Origin: Amoebophrya sp. A120
Lineage: Eukaryota; Sar; Dinophyceae; Syndiniales; Amoebophryaceae
Length of the DNA: 64,000 nucleotides
Assembly (NCBI GenBank): GCA_905178155.1
Contig: CAJINV010000009.1
Location: 3,218,768-3,282,767 of the forward strand
Reading direction: 5' to 3'
Below the pieces are notes generated by a model. That model was given only the letters and a program-made list of their open reading frames with translations. It did not search any database and was not told the origin of the DNA. This document shows, in pieces, positions 44,801 through 56,000 of this stretch; the stretch's first letter is position 1; each line of letters starts with the position of its first letter. The translations under genes and the position numbers were made by a program.

Positions 44801-45404
44801 GAGTCTGAAGCGGTTTTTTGAAAATTTCATTTCGACCGGAGCGACCGACTCCGCTTCCCTTCGCGCACCCGATGCTAGTTCAGGCTTTTCAATTTTGACA
44901 TACCCAAAATTGGTGTCATAGCATGATTCTGACCGATATAACCAACTCACGCCAGGTTACTGCTTGAACACCACAAAAAAGAAAGACTTGCAGCAGAAAT
45001 GGCATCCTGCAAAGCGACACCAGTGGCCTGAGGAGATAGAGTCTCGCCAGCCAGATCTGTCCCCGGATTCCTCGCCCGTCCCGATGACCTGGCACACCGA
45101 CTTCCAGCGCGAATTTCGCAAGCGCGCCAGATTTTGGCGTGAAAATTCGACCGGACGCGGGCCCGTTTGGAGTTATCGCCATTTTCGTTGGATCTGGCTA
45201 AAAGCACGGCGGATGAAAATACGCTTCCGCACGAATGCTACCGAACTGAAGTTTAACCATATTCTCGCTGAAACGCCTGACGTAGTTGACATCTACACGC
45301 ACTTTGATCCGAAGAGTGTCTTTGACCAGTTTCGTCCAATATACTGGCTGGACAAGGAAAAAGGTCAACAGTCGCGCCCGAGCATACAACCTGACATTCC
45401 GTAA
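35892..45404 (+). CDS. MPS1/TTK-like protein kinase with membrane segment and two C-terminal modules (about 2761 aa)
   Basis: Exons: 35892-38062, 38315-41798, 42062-42497, 42607-43620, 43907-44136, 44254-44755, 44956-45404; 8286 nt, one stop. Residues 1-570 are low-complexity. Kinase about 575-905: Gly-loop RIGKGGSAEVFE, YALKVV lysine (about 652), FAMEVNWL helix, LIHFDLKPANFLIVD (HFD where most kinases have HRD; TTK has HSD), VSDFGLAR, GTPRYMPPEAF, ADVWALGIILYQLLYG. LKPANFL and MPPEAF point to the MPS1/TTK group. A single hydrophobic segment (SLSTIIITIIAVCLLAGATGL, about 1157-1180) precedes about 630 Pro/Ala/Gln/Ser-rich residues, then module 1 (about 1815-2168), a second Q/E/A-rich linker, and module 2 (about 2341-2761). 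Known MPS1 is a soluble checkpoint kinase, so the membrane segment and modules are unusual. If inserted N-in, the modules would be luminal or extracellular. Two genes fused by my model cannot be excluded. Confidence 0.8.
38063..38309 (+). mobile_element. Introner element within the kinase domain (decayed target duplication)
   Basis: 247 bp; ends TATGGGAGGGAAGTG and CTTTTTTCCCCTCCCATA. Flanks TGTGG and CCCAA do not match, but removing it plus 38310-38314 gives LLEFADCG-LHSFLRKN, in line with the TTK hinge region. The same element occupies 55247-55469 in copy B. Confidence 0.8.
43621..43901 (+). mobile_element. Introner element in module 2
   Basis: 281 bp from TATGAATGGG to TTGAACTTGATA. Flanking 5-mers GTTGA and TCGGA match at 2 of 5. 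Removing it plus 43902-43906 joins EGL to KPKDFWNADVD, recreating a motif that is uninterrupted in module 1 (KKPKDFWNPEID). Confidence 0.78.
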
Positions 45405-45607
45405 ACACCGAAACTGGCGATGCAGTCGCCATCGAGAGGGCCGTCAGCTGCAAGATGACTGGCATATACGCCGGAGTCGCACACGTTTCCTTCACGGTTT
45501 GACCTACCAGCGTCACATGATGAATGCCTTGGTCGAAAAAATGATTCCAGCAAAACGACATGGGCTTTTCTCTCGCGTGACTCTGCTTAACCTTAAAGTA
45601 TTGAGAC

Positions 45608-45814
45608 ATGGAAAATGTAGCAGCGAAGGCCAGTGCTGTTCTACTCTTTGTCGCGACGCTGCTCCTAACTGTGACTGTCCAGAGTGTGCGTGTTGCGTTT
45701 CTTAGTGACGCACGAGAGTACTGTATTTATTGCGGCGAAGAAGTTGTAGATCTAGATCTGAATCAATCTGATTCTGAAGGAATTTCTGCTAAGAGGCATT
45801 ATTTGCCGGCTTGA
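45608..45814 (+). CDS. Possible small secreted or membrane protein (68 aa)
   Basis: ATG-initiated frame with a hydrophobic N-terminus (ASAVLLFVATLLLTVTVQS) followed by a polar tail with two Cys (YCIYCGEE). It could be a short secreted protein or the first exon of a gene. No neighbour or splice site supports it. Confidence 0.3.
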   Translation: MENVAAKASAVLLFVATLLLTVTVQSVRVAFLSDAREYCIYCGEEVVDLDLNQSDSEGISAKRHYLPA

Positions 45815-46389
45815 GAACAAGTTGAAATGGAGCGCGGAAGTAGGCACTGCTTTGCTCCTAACTTTGTATATCTTGGAACCGTTGGTACGCTCAGAAGATC
45901 AGCTGTTAAAAGATCACAAGCGACAGCTGTAGCTGGATCATACACGGTCAGATAAGATGCGCTATGTATTGCGAACCATTTTCAAACAGTAAAGACCCTC
46001 ATACGATAAAGATTTCGAAAGACGCTGTACTGCCGCTCCTGAATATGCTATAGATAAAAAAAGAACGAAGTAATGTCGTTCGACACCGAAAGACAAAGAT
46101 CCACGAAGGAGGACCGATCATGGAAAGCGGCTGTACAAAACATGAACGTGAGGCGAGCAGGATACGAGCATCCAAAATGAAGCAAAAAGGGGTTCGAGCC
46201 TCAATCGTATGTAGAAGTAGTAGGTCACGAGCGTTCTAGTCTGGCGGATTTTACGACACCCCCCGCGCAAAACGAGCTGCAGCCCGCGAAAGTGTTTTTC
46301 AAAATAAAAAGAAGCCCCTTGGACTCCAAGAAATATGGACGCCAAAAAAATGGCAATGGGAAAGGGGTACCGAGCCCGCATGGTGTGGG

Positions 46390-46940
46390 CGTCATTTTTT
46401 TCCAACTTTTGAAAGCGAAAAAGTGGCCACCAAGATAAGCCATTTGGAGATCGGAGAGCCGGCCAGAAGTCGCGCTCCTTTGCCGAAAAAAACAAAAGAA
46501 ACAAAGACCGCTCAAAAGCGAAAGTCAGCCCGCGCGCTATTGGCCCGATCTTGGACGCCGAATGGGCGGGTCCCGGCGCGGACCCGGGTGGGAACATGAC
46601 ATGGGAGGGAGGCTTCCTGTTTTGAATGCCAAAAGCTGCGCCTCCCGCCAAAGACTGAACGCATTGCGCCTCCCGGTTGGGGGCCTCCAATAGGCAACCC
46701 CGGGTAAGGGCCCAGGCGGGGCCACAGCATGTGAGGAAGGTTTTGCCTTTTGAGCGGCAGGAGGGTGCCGCCTTTCGCCAAACATTGAGAGCCAGCCCGC
46801 ATGCTATTGGCCCAGTTTGGGGCGTCTACGGGGCAAGCCCTGGCGCGAGCCATGGGCGGCCCATGGCTTGCAGGGCAGGTTCGCGCTTTTGAAAGCAGTG
46901 GGGCCACGACTTTCGCCCAGCCAAAAATAAAAACCAGTGT
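46390..46940. repeat. Diverged tandem repeat, about 133-bp units
   Basis: Units begin with AGCCCGCGCGCTATTGGCCC (about 46529), a degenerate equivalent (about 46660), and AGCCCGCATGCTATTGGCCC (about 46795). Each also carries a CTTTTGA(A/G)...CGCC stretch. A weaker related unit starts near 46375. Open frames across it on the minus strand are repeat-derived. Confidence 0.65.
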
Positions 46941-47482
46941 GTCCTCATTACCTCCGTCGCAGCGGCTATATTTTAGGTGGATATGAGCAAGACCAGGGAG
47001 GGCTAGATCAAGATAGATGACGGTTGGATCCGTTTCGACATTTGCAAGAAAGAACCTGAAAGCCGTAGGATTCCTTATTGTATTCTCTATTTGATTTTTT
47101 TCGCAGGCAGCACGTGGCACGCATGACGGTCTAGATATTGTGTGATATATTTTTTACGAAACATTATTTACGGTGAATGGTAGGTTCTGCTTATAAGATT
47201 TCCCATAAGATTTTTCGTAAAAAAATAGCTTCTGATACGCGTGTGGCAGATGCAGTTGCTCTACAGCCTTCTTCTTTGCTTTCGACAGATTTCTCCGTGA
47301 CTCCTTTTAGCAATTTTTTGCGCCACGAAAGCACCAATATTTTTGTATGATTTGATATTAGCGCCAGCGCGTTCGGGATATGTTTTTGTATAATGTTGTT
47401 GAACTTCAATACATAGAAGTGCCCCTACTTACAGCGGATAATACTGCAAAATAATACTACTGTACTGGTTCACTTGCTTACG

Positions 47483-49630
47483 ATGCGATTCTCGCAAAGA
47501 AGTCCCGTAGCTCTGTCTACCTTAAGACGGAACGTTCTAAAGAGATGCTTGTTTCCTCGCTTAAGAAGCATGATCATGCTCTGCTTGAGCTGCTTTGCTG
47601 CAGGAGCGCTTGGTCAACGCGGGGAAACAAGGAACAATGTGCAGCAGGATCCGCGCGTTCCGCCGGCGCAGCCCCACTTTCTAGGTGATTTGAGTGCGGC
47701 AGAGCCGGGTCTTATTTTGGCAGGAAGTCGGACACAGTCTCTCAACGAAAGTGACGGCATCTTGAGCTTTTTGAATGCAGCCGATGCCGCTTTGTTTCTT
47801 CAGAGCAGTAGGTCGCATTCCCAGAAAGATCCTTCTGGCGCCGGTGCGAAACTGGCAACTGCGGTGCGCGAGCAGCACGACAAGGATACTTCGCTCGCAA
47901 GACGCACCGAAAACTGTGAGGAGCTATTTCTCGAAGTTCTGCGCGAAAAGGTTGGTGAGAAAAGGCCGGCAGACTACTGGAATGCGGAACTAGATGGCGG
48001 ATACGATTACGTAAAATATTTCCAGACCCAAGTGCAAAGAAAGCCAACACAGACTGGGAACCAGCAGCAGCTGCCGCCATCCGAAATGAAATGGACCGTA
48101 CTTCATAGCTTTTGATTTTACGTTGCAGTAGATAAATATGAATCTATGGCTTCACATGCGCGAGTGCCCGTTCTGCTCCCAGACATCTTGATAAAGTGCC
48201 GTAGAAACAATGACTTTCCGAATGCCTCTGTTTGTGTAACTGTAATTTTTGCGCTCTGTTCATCAAAGTTTCTCTCCGTCGTTGTTGTCTACAGGTACTC
48301 TTTCTCATGGCAATGGCAGCAAAAACATGTGACCCTCCGTCAGCACTTGCGGAGACGATATTGCCGAATCATCATCCTTGGGGTTACGCTGATACATACA
48401 GCGCAGAAAAATTGCGTCGCGGGTGCCAGAAGAGCGATCAGGCATTCTTTCGAGAGGTTCTGAACTTCTTTCACGAGGATGCACCTGCTAAGGGTGCATG
48501 CAAATATCGGAAAAGTAGCTCATCGTGCAAACAAGTCACGGGCGGACGACTGGTTGTGTGGAACCCACCCGGCACTGTTTTGACAAAGGGACGCGTATTG
48601 GGATGGGGTCGAACGCTACCAATAAGAATCGCGAGGAGCAGACATTATGAAAAATTTGACAGCAGATGCCGTCTAGCGATGGCAGCGGAGTTGTTGTTTC
48701 AGAAGCATAGCAAAATTTATGGGAGTCGTGGGCCATATCACGCTAAGCATGGTAACTAAAACTATATGCTTGTTGACTTAATGTTGATCAATTTTTGTTG
48801 AGTATGAGTATGTAAAAGGTTGCCGTCCTCGACTAAGTGGCTCTTTGATGATTTTGAAATAAAGCGCTCATTTGGGTTCGTACTTCACCTTGCATTTCAT
48901 CAGGTTACTGCCTCAACCACGAGTACATTCTCGATGCGGCGCATCCGAACGATATCGAGTCGTACTATCACTTTGAAGACCCGATTGACAGAAATTGGCA
49001 TCCGCTATTTCGTCGAATCTATCCAAATGTAAAGGCAATACCTCCTCGGCTAATAAGTGTAAGAAGCATCTCTTGCATGGTGTTTGTGTGTCTGCGTGAT
49101 CTTTCGCGACACAAATATAGAAAAGTAATTGTGGTACAGACCTCTGGCCGCACTGGGAAAGGGTACTCCGTCCGGTCCTTCTAATTGATTTGCCATGCGA
49201 AATGACAAGAAGATAGAAGAGTAGAGCGTCGTCCATGTAGTTTGGCAAGCATGCGTCAAGCAATCAATAGTATTACGTTCTGGCTAGAGCGATGGCCTGC
49301 AGCGCGAGAAAACACAGCTGGAAATGCATCACGAAGCTAGTCTTGTTACTGCGTGAAGTATTGTGTTTTCATTTGGATACACCGTTTCGGAAATTTGCCG
49401 ACAAATGGCGCCGACAATCTGACGGAACTTCGCCGCTCTGGTCGTACAACCAATTTCAATATGAGTGGAGGCGCGCACATGGAGAGCGCCCCGGCAGTCC
49501 CGGATTTCCTGAAATGCCGTCTCCGGCTTGGTTAGCGAAAAAATTTCTGATCGCGTACGCAGCACCTGCGACCCAGAGGCGCAAGAGCTTCACCTCGTGG
49601 AGTTCAGCGAAAGTTGGGTCATGGAATTAA
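47483..49630 (+). CDS. Kinase-less module protein with N-terminal hydrophobic segment (477 aa)
   Basis: Exons 47483-48097, 48295-48751, 48904-49019, 49385-49630; 1434 nt, one stop. The first ATG is at 47483; a second at 47571 would start directly at a signal-like segment (MIMLCLSCFAAGALGQ). After it comes GLILAGSRTQ...GILSFLNAADAALFLQS, shared with the protein at 61599. Then the family motifs follow: ENCEELFLEVLRE, KRPADYWNAELD, WT|V at the first exon end, AFFREVLNFFHED, VVWNPPG, SRCRLAMAAELLFQ, GYCLN and DGTSPLWSYNQFQYEW. Function unknown. A secreted or membrane location is suggested by the hydrophobic segment. Its stop lies only about 65 bp before the duplication breakpoint. Confidence 0.78.
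49020..49379 (+). mobile_element. Introner element (decayed target duplication)
   Basis: 360 bp with perfect 10-bp ends TATCCAAATG / CATTTGGATA. Flanks GAATC and CACCG do not match. Removing it plus 49380-49384 gives LFRRI-FRKFADKWR, aligning with the uninterrupted AFRKMFRKIAQKWR of the protein at 61599. Confidence 0.82.
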
Positions 49631-49911
49631 CATGATTATTGGCGCGCGTGGCTTGTGCAGCGCGCCTATGTGGACCCCTTTTGCAAGAAGCGCTTACTTT
49701 TAGTACTTGACTTTTAGTACTTGATGACTGTGCTTTTTGTTCTTGAGGTTATTCTGCATGACGAAGTAGGAATCGCGAGTTTGGTTTTGTGCAACACAGA
49801 CTGGTGGATTTATTTTTCCGAAGAAAGTACAAAGCCGAGGACGCTTGTTCCGAGGAGAAAAAATTTCAACCACTACATTTTCCTCCGCATAATTACAAAT
49901 TGAAATTCCAG

Positions 49912-50790
49912 GTGAGTTGTCGGAGGGCGCTTACAAGATCACGTTGGAAGGAATTCCGAACGACATGACCTGGACCGATATGCAAGAACTCTTCCGGCTC
50001 TTGATCGCAGAATGAGAGTTTGTGATGCAGAACCACATTGACGCTACTGGTACTGGCTGCTATCTCTACTATCTATGTATCTATGTGGTTTTATGCAACA
50101 CAAATTCACAAATTCTGCGCACGAGAAACGAAAAGTTTTCAATTCCATACTCTAGTTGAAGGAAATGGGAAGGCAGCATGTGGGCGGTGACAGATACATG
50201 GATGTGACGTTTGCCCGCACCTTTCGCAACCGTCAGGGCACGGCCTGCGGGATTTTGGAGTTCAAGAGCAGGTATAGAGATGAATTCGACTTGATGTAAT
50301 TTCGGAGTTTGAAGACGAGTTTGTGCTGCGGACTTTTTATGCACTCGTGCATTGATTTCTCATGCAAATATCGCAATAATTCACTTCGTACTTCCTTCTT
50401 TTCAGGTCTATGGCGCAGGATTTGGTGGACAAGTTGGATGACCGAAAGATTAAGGGCTGGGATGCTATCCGAAATTTTGCGGGGACCACTTCGAGTCAAG
50501 GTGTCATGGGGGTAGTTTGTATTGATTGCAAAATTTTGCAAGATAATCGCGATGAAAGGTTTCTATTAACTTTGCATCGCAAGGGGATGTAAGAAGTATG
50601 CAGATTAGCAGGATCAGGATCAGCCGGAAGATTGTTCTGCAGACCGCTATTTGGGCGAGGTTCTTGCTGCATTATAATAATTGCGATTCTGCAATACAAA
50701 AAAACCATTTTCTTTGACCACTCGAAGTTCCTTTACACCTCGATAGCACAGCGTCTGCGGGTCAAGATGGGAGACCACTCTTGGGACTGA
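49912..50790 (+). pseudogene. 5'-truncated copy of the SR splicing factor (RRM2 exons only)
   Basis: Corresponds to the last four exons of the SR gene (32749-33628). The exons for YKITLEGIPND, RYMDVTFARTF, MAQDLVDKLDD and RVKMGDHSWD are all intact, with only a few changes, some synonymous (for example GGAGGG to GGAAGG). The RS head, RRM1 and linker are absent because the duplication began in the intron before RRM2. No start codon or upstream exon is apparent. Confidence 0.8.
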
Positions 50791-53087
50791 AGGGTGTTAG
50801 CGAAAGGCGGAAGCAAAACACCTAGAAATTGAATAAAGCGAACAACCAAACGGAAGTTACTACTCACGCGGTAGACACACGACAAGAAGTGGATGCTAGC
50901 ACCGTGCTTGTATCTGGTTCGAGCAAAAAATATGCGACGTATTTTTTACCTGTTTCACACCACCGGAAATGCATTTTTCGACGGATTTGCAATTTGAGTT
51001 TATCACCACGTCAAAGCGGAGTTTTTTTAGTATTTTGAACCTAATAAAAGTTGTAGTTAGGACGAGGTCATCAGTTGTCCAACTAAAGCATTGTCTGTTG
51101 CACTTGCATCGAAAGCGAAACGGAAATCTGTACTTTTTCACACGACCAGCAGAAGGATCGGATAGTAGTTTATCCAAAAACAGAAACCGAAACAGTTACT
51201 ATCTTCACGAAGAAGAAGTAGTCTTCGTTTTCATCGTCTCACCTTTTAACGACGACCTTTCTAGTTGCGACACTGCCGGAAAAATTATTCCCAGAAAGTT
51301 TTTTCTATTCGACACAATGTACGACTCTTACTCACTGTATCTTCGTAATTTATCGATTTCTTGATGTTGGTGCGCCAGATATTTATAAATATATGCTGCT
51401 CGACTTGTTTTGGCTGTTCTGCAACGCTGCAAGGCATCTGGCGGCACCGGATGTTAGCTATGGTAGGATCTTCCTCTTGGGAGGTGCCGCGGGAAGAGAT
51501 AGAGATTTCGGAAAAGCAACTGTGATGCCAGGAGAGCCAGAACAACGAGGAGCACGACCAAGACACTATGAGCATCGCAGCTGTTTGACGAGTTAAAGTT
51601 GCATCTCCAAGAGCGACTACCTAGCTTTTGACAAAAGTGAGAAAGTTGCGTTGCACGACTTCTAGCTGAGGCTCGTGCAGTTAGTTTGGAGAAAAATACG
51701 CAACAGGCGGAGACGATGGGAAACACGATTCGGAGGCTTCTGGTGTATGCCAAAACTCCCTAGAGGTCTTGTTTACTACCCTCCCAGGTGGTCTCAGATA
51801 GAGAAATGATCATCATTCATTGTGCTCATAAATGATTTTTCTGTTCTCCAACGATCATATCGTTCCTGCACTCGCTGACCAAGCCTTGAAATCGATTCTG
51901 TAGCATGCAGGGCAATGGACCTTATTTCTGTGGCTTGCATTTGCTATACTGACAAGTGTATACTGAATTAGAATTGCAACTGGCTGCGAACCTGGCAGTG
52001 CGATTCCATCAGAGCCAAGGTCTTGAGTACTTATTTTTAAGATGGTGCACCAGTACTGGCTGGCAGCTCATCCTGTCGAAGAAAGACCACTTGAGACAAT
52101 AGAGAAATGGCACTACCGCGAGGTTTTTAACACAGGAGATGCAAATCGAAATAAATTCATCGTGTTTCAACATCGACTACATTAGGAACGAACGACTTCG
52201 GCTCCGTGCCGCAAACGAAAATTGAAATCGCTTTCATATAAAAATCTAATCGTGATAAAGTCGTTTTGTCAGATCGCCGCTCGTCGTGGCATCGTCTCAC
52301 TGCTGTTGGTGATGCGCTTTATTTCCTCGTTTGATAAAAATTCGTTTTTCATCGCTTCAGGCACGGGCAGTTGTAGTCGCGGTAATATGGCGACCATTTT
52401 TTCAGTACATAGATATACCCCTAGATGATTCTATGGAACTGCCTTTGAACGGCAACGTTTCTGGTATAGTGTATGATGACTGGTGGCACTTGGAAGTTTT
52501 TCTGTCAACATATGTAGTGCTCCTGAGAATTGTCAATCACAAAGGCAGCACGTTACTATCATATCCCAGTTTCATGAGTCGCAAAAGAATATTTTTGTAG
52601 ATAACTAAGTAACAGCACTTTCGACCGGTTTCAGTTTCACACGACTAGAACTTTATACACAATTCTGCGACTAGTTTTAATCTTTAGACAGGAGTTTTGC
52701 ACAGTGGAACGCACACGGATGGACATTTTTCTGCCAAACCCGAGAGAAGATTTTCGCACGGGCAAGTTTATCGACGTTTCTGAAAGCCTCAGAAGCTCGT
52801 AATCCCTGGTGGAGGTCCGAAGGACACAAATAAAAGTGGGAGAGTGCATCAGGGACGAGCAGCTTTCTGAATGAGGTCCAGATTGTGCCGCATGCATTAT
52901 TGGCCCTTGTTCCCCGGAATAAAGAGTTTCTTGGTACTACATTGTTTCGAGTAAAACAAGTTGTAAATAAATATCGGCGCGACAACTACTATATCGACAG
53001 GCGGAGCAGTATCACCTGTTTATTACCTCGAACCAGTGACTGTGACTGCTCCTCCTGTGGTGCGACGACCTCTAGATAATTTACCCT
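50791..53087. other. Intergenic region before kinase copy B
   Basis: Diverged copy of 33629-35891, with indels and one local addition near 52800-52900. No gene is supported. It probably contains the kinase promoter. Confidence 0.6.
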
Positions 53088-56000
53088 ATGGGCGGCGACC
53101 GGCACAGCAACCATTTTGAGCACAAAGACAATCCCCCACGACCCGTGATTCCATCTGGCCGACGTAATTTTCACCCTCACGACCATCCAGATCAGGGTAG
53201 GGCTACTAATGCCGCCGGCCGCGACTTAGCAGAGCCAGGCAATAATATTAGACGCTTCGAAAAGAACAATGCGCGCTTCGTCCAAGAAGAGCACGATGTC
53301 CCAAGCTACCCCGTACCCGTCGCCCCAGTTCCCACCCAAGCAACGTCGGCGTTGCATACTGCGACCACGTTCGACTTCGAGGCTAAAGTTTTTCATGCAC
53401 AGACCGGAAATAGAAATGCACATGCAGGAGCCGGCGTGGGACAACAAGGACAAGGAGAAGGTGTTCGAGATGAACAGGCTGCCTACGTCGAGTGGCAAGG
53501 TGCACGGGAGGAGCAGGACGATCTGCCACAAGAACGGGGAAATGTTCTTGTGCCACGCGACCCTCGCGGTCGTGAACGAAACGCGACCTTCTCCTACGAC
53601 GGCGTAGAAGTGAACACCACCTTGTCCGCCGGCAATCATGGAAGCTCCTACTATCAGGAGCAAAACGACGCCAGGAGGCCGGCGGCGACGAGTACGATTG
53701 AGGACGATGTGATAAGCAGGAACGCGGCTGCCGCTGCGCGGCCCGGCCGCGGCCATGTTGATATCCGGCCGTCGACACGAGACGACTTTTCGTCGACGGG
53801 CTACAATCCGAACAGAGAAACCGAGAGCTGTTATTCCTCGGCTCCGAGGGTGAGAAATGACCTTGCAGGCCTTACTGACGCCTATCGCGAAAAAAAACGC
53901 AACTCCAGCACAGTCAGTGTCAGAGGGCGGCTGGAAAACAGAGAAACCAGTTTCGATAGCAATGCCGACTGCGAAAATGGCACAGCGGGAGCGCCGGCAC
54001 CGCAAGAACGATATCAGCGAAATGCTGTCGAGAACGACCAGCGTCAAGGACTCCAAGATTTTGTCTACCAGGCGGACCTGCCAAAGGTGGCTGTTGTGGA
54101 TACATCAAACGGTGACCGCAAGCAGGGAGTGGGTTTCACGATTGAGGACCCTGAATACAACCGAGAACAGCGAGGTGCGAAGCCAATGCTCCACCAGAAT
54201 CAGCAAGAAGCCCAAGGAGAGCCCGTTGCCCAAGACGGACACCAGAAAGAAGCGTATGGTCAGCATGGTCTTCAAACAAAGAGAAAAAATCCCCGCGACA
54301 CTACTAGCTCTGGATTGAGGTGCAGCGACAAGGCCGAAACCCTCCACGCCCCCGTCGTTCCGGACTCCACACCGATTGCACCCCGGCGCGCAGAAAAGAT
54401 TGACACTTCTCCCTCGCCTAATGGCAAGCTCCACATGGGCAACGACCCCCGGGATCATGATTGTGGACCCAACGACAATCTCCCTGATGTGTGTCCTGGA
54501 ATAAATAAAGTGGCGAATCTTTCATCTCCGGAGCCTCTCCTTTCCACCTCCGTGGCCAGCATCCCCGTCTACGGGCGCCACAACGCCCCTTTTCTCAACT
54601 CCCCAAGCGACCTGCCCGAGTATTTCAACGACGAGGACTGCCGGACTTCGTACCAAGAAAACGATTCGCTACTCTCCACGTTTGCCTTCATTCAGCGCAA
54701 AAACATCAACGTGACCGCCACCGCCCGCGTTGGCCCAGGCATGGTCATCTGCATGGGCGAAGAGGTGGTTGACAACCATCACGTGGACTTCAACAAGCCG
54801 ACTTTATTGCTCGAAGTTGTGCAGCGGATCGGCAAGGGCGGATCCGCGGAAGTGTTTGAGTGCGTGGATTTGCGAACTTGTGTGGTAGACGGAGGCTCAA
54901 GTACTACGGCGTCGGGAAGTGGTCGTGGCAACAATTATAGCTGCAATCGTGACGCGTCGCGAAGTGGTGGCATTGGAAGCAGCGGCAACGGTCGCGACAG
55001 GGAGATGAACGCTTCTCAGTTATACGCCACCCGATACGCGTTGAAAGTCGTGTACGCACGGGACGCGCGGCAAATGCGTTCGTTTGCCATGGAGGTAAAC
55101 TGGCTGCGGGCTTTACGGGATAAAAATCGCAATGGCAATGCTGGCCACAACGCAGACGAGCTGCGGGTAGTGAAGATGATCGGGGAAGCGAAATTTTTTC
55201 CGAAAGACCTGGTGATCCACATTTTGCTGGAATTCGCGGACTGTGGTATGAGAGGGAATTGTAATTGTTTGTGTTGGTAGTTTGTTTGAATCATATGTAT
55301 TTTTGTGATGCGGAATGAAACGCAGTGGGGGAAGCTTACTCCTAATTTTTCATGCGAGTGAACCCGCAGGCGGAACTGGATGTAATTTTCAATTATCAAT
55401 TTTTGTACCGCGTCTGCACTACAACTAGAACTGGTTCAGCAACTGAAGCACTTTCTTTCCCCTCCCATACCCAATCTTCATTCCTTCCTCCGGAAAAACT
55501 ACGAAATTTTCTCCATTTACGACATCCGCAACCTCTGGCGCGACATGGTCGCGGGCGTCGCGGCGATTCACAGCCTCGGGTTGATCCACTTTGATCTCAA
55601 ACCCGCGAATTTCCTCATCGTGGACAACATCGTGAAGGTCTCTGATTTCGGCCTCGCGAGAGGCATCAATAAAGATGAAGGAATCACCCACGTCTCCCGG
55701 GATCGCCAGTGCGGCACGCCGCGCTACATGCCGCCCGAGGCGTTCTACCAGCCGGATGAGGGATCGGCGAGTTTGAAGATGCGACCGGCTGCCGATGTTT
55801 GGGCGTTGGGGATCATCCTCTACCAGTTATTGTACGGTCGAGCGCCGTACGAGCATTTAGAGGGGTGCGGGATGCGGGCGCAGTTCGCCGTGGCGGATTC
55901 CCGGGTCCGGATTCTGTACTCGAAATCCCGGCGGTGGGAGCAGCAAGACGCGCAGTTGTTCGGCCATCTGGTGTCTTTACTGCAGGTCACACTGCGGTGG

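Larger units (their letters stand above)
45405..47482. other. Intergenic region downstream of kinase copy A
   Basis: Contains one short open frame with a possible signal peptide (45608-45814, listed separately) and a GC-rich repeat block (46390-46940, listed separately). Otherwise nothing is recognised. Confidence 0.5.

Noticed and set aside
46118-47120. Minus-strand frames of 190-202 codons
   Set aside because: They overlap the diverged GC-rich tandem repeat, and residue composition follows the repeat unit.
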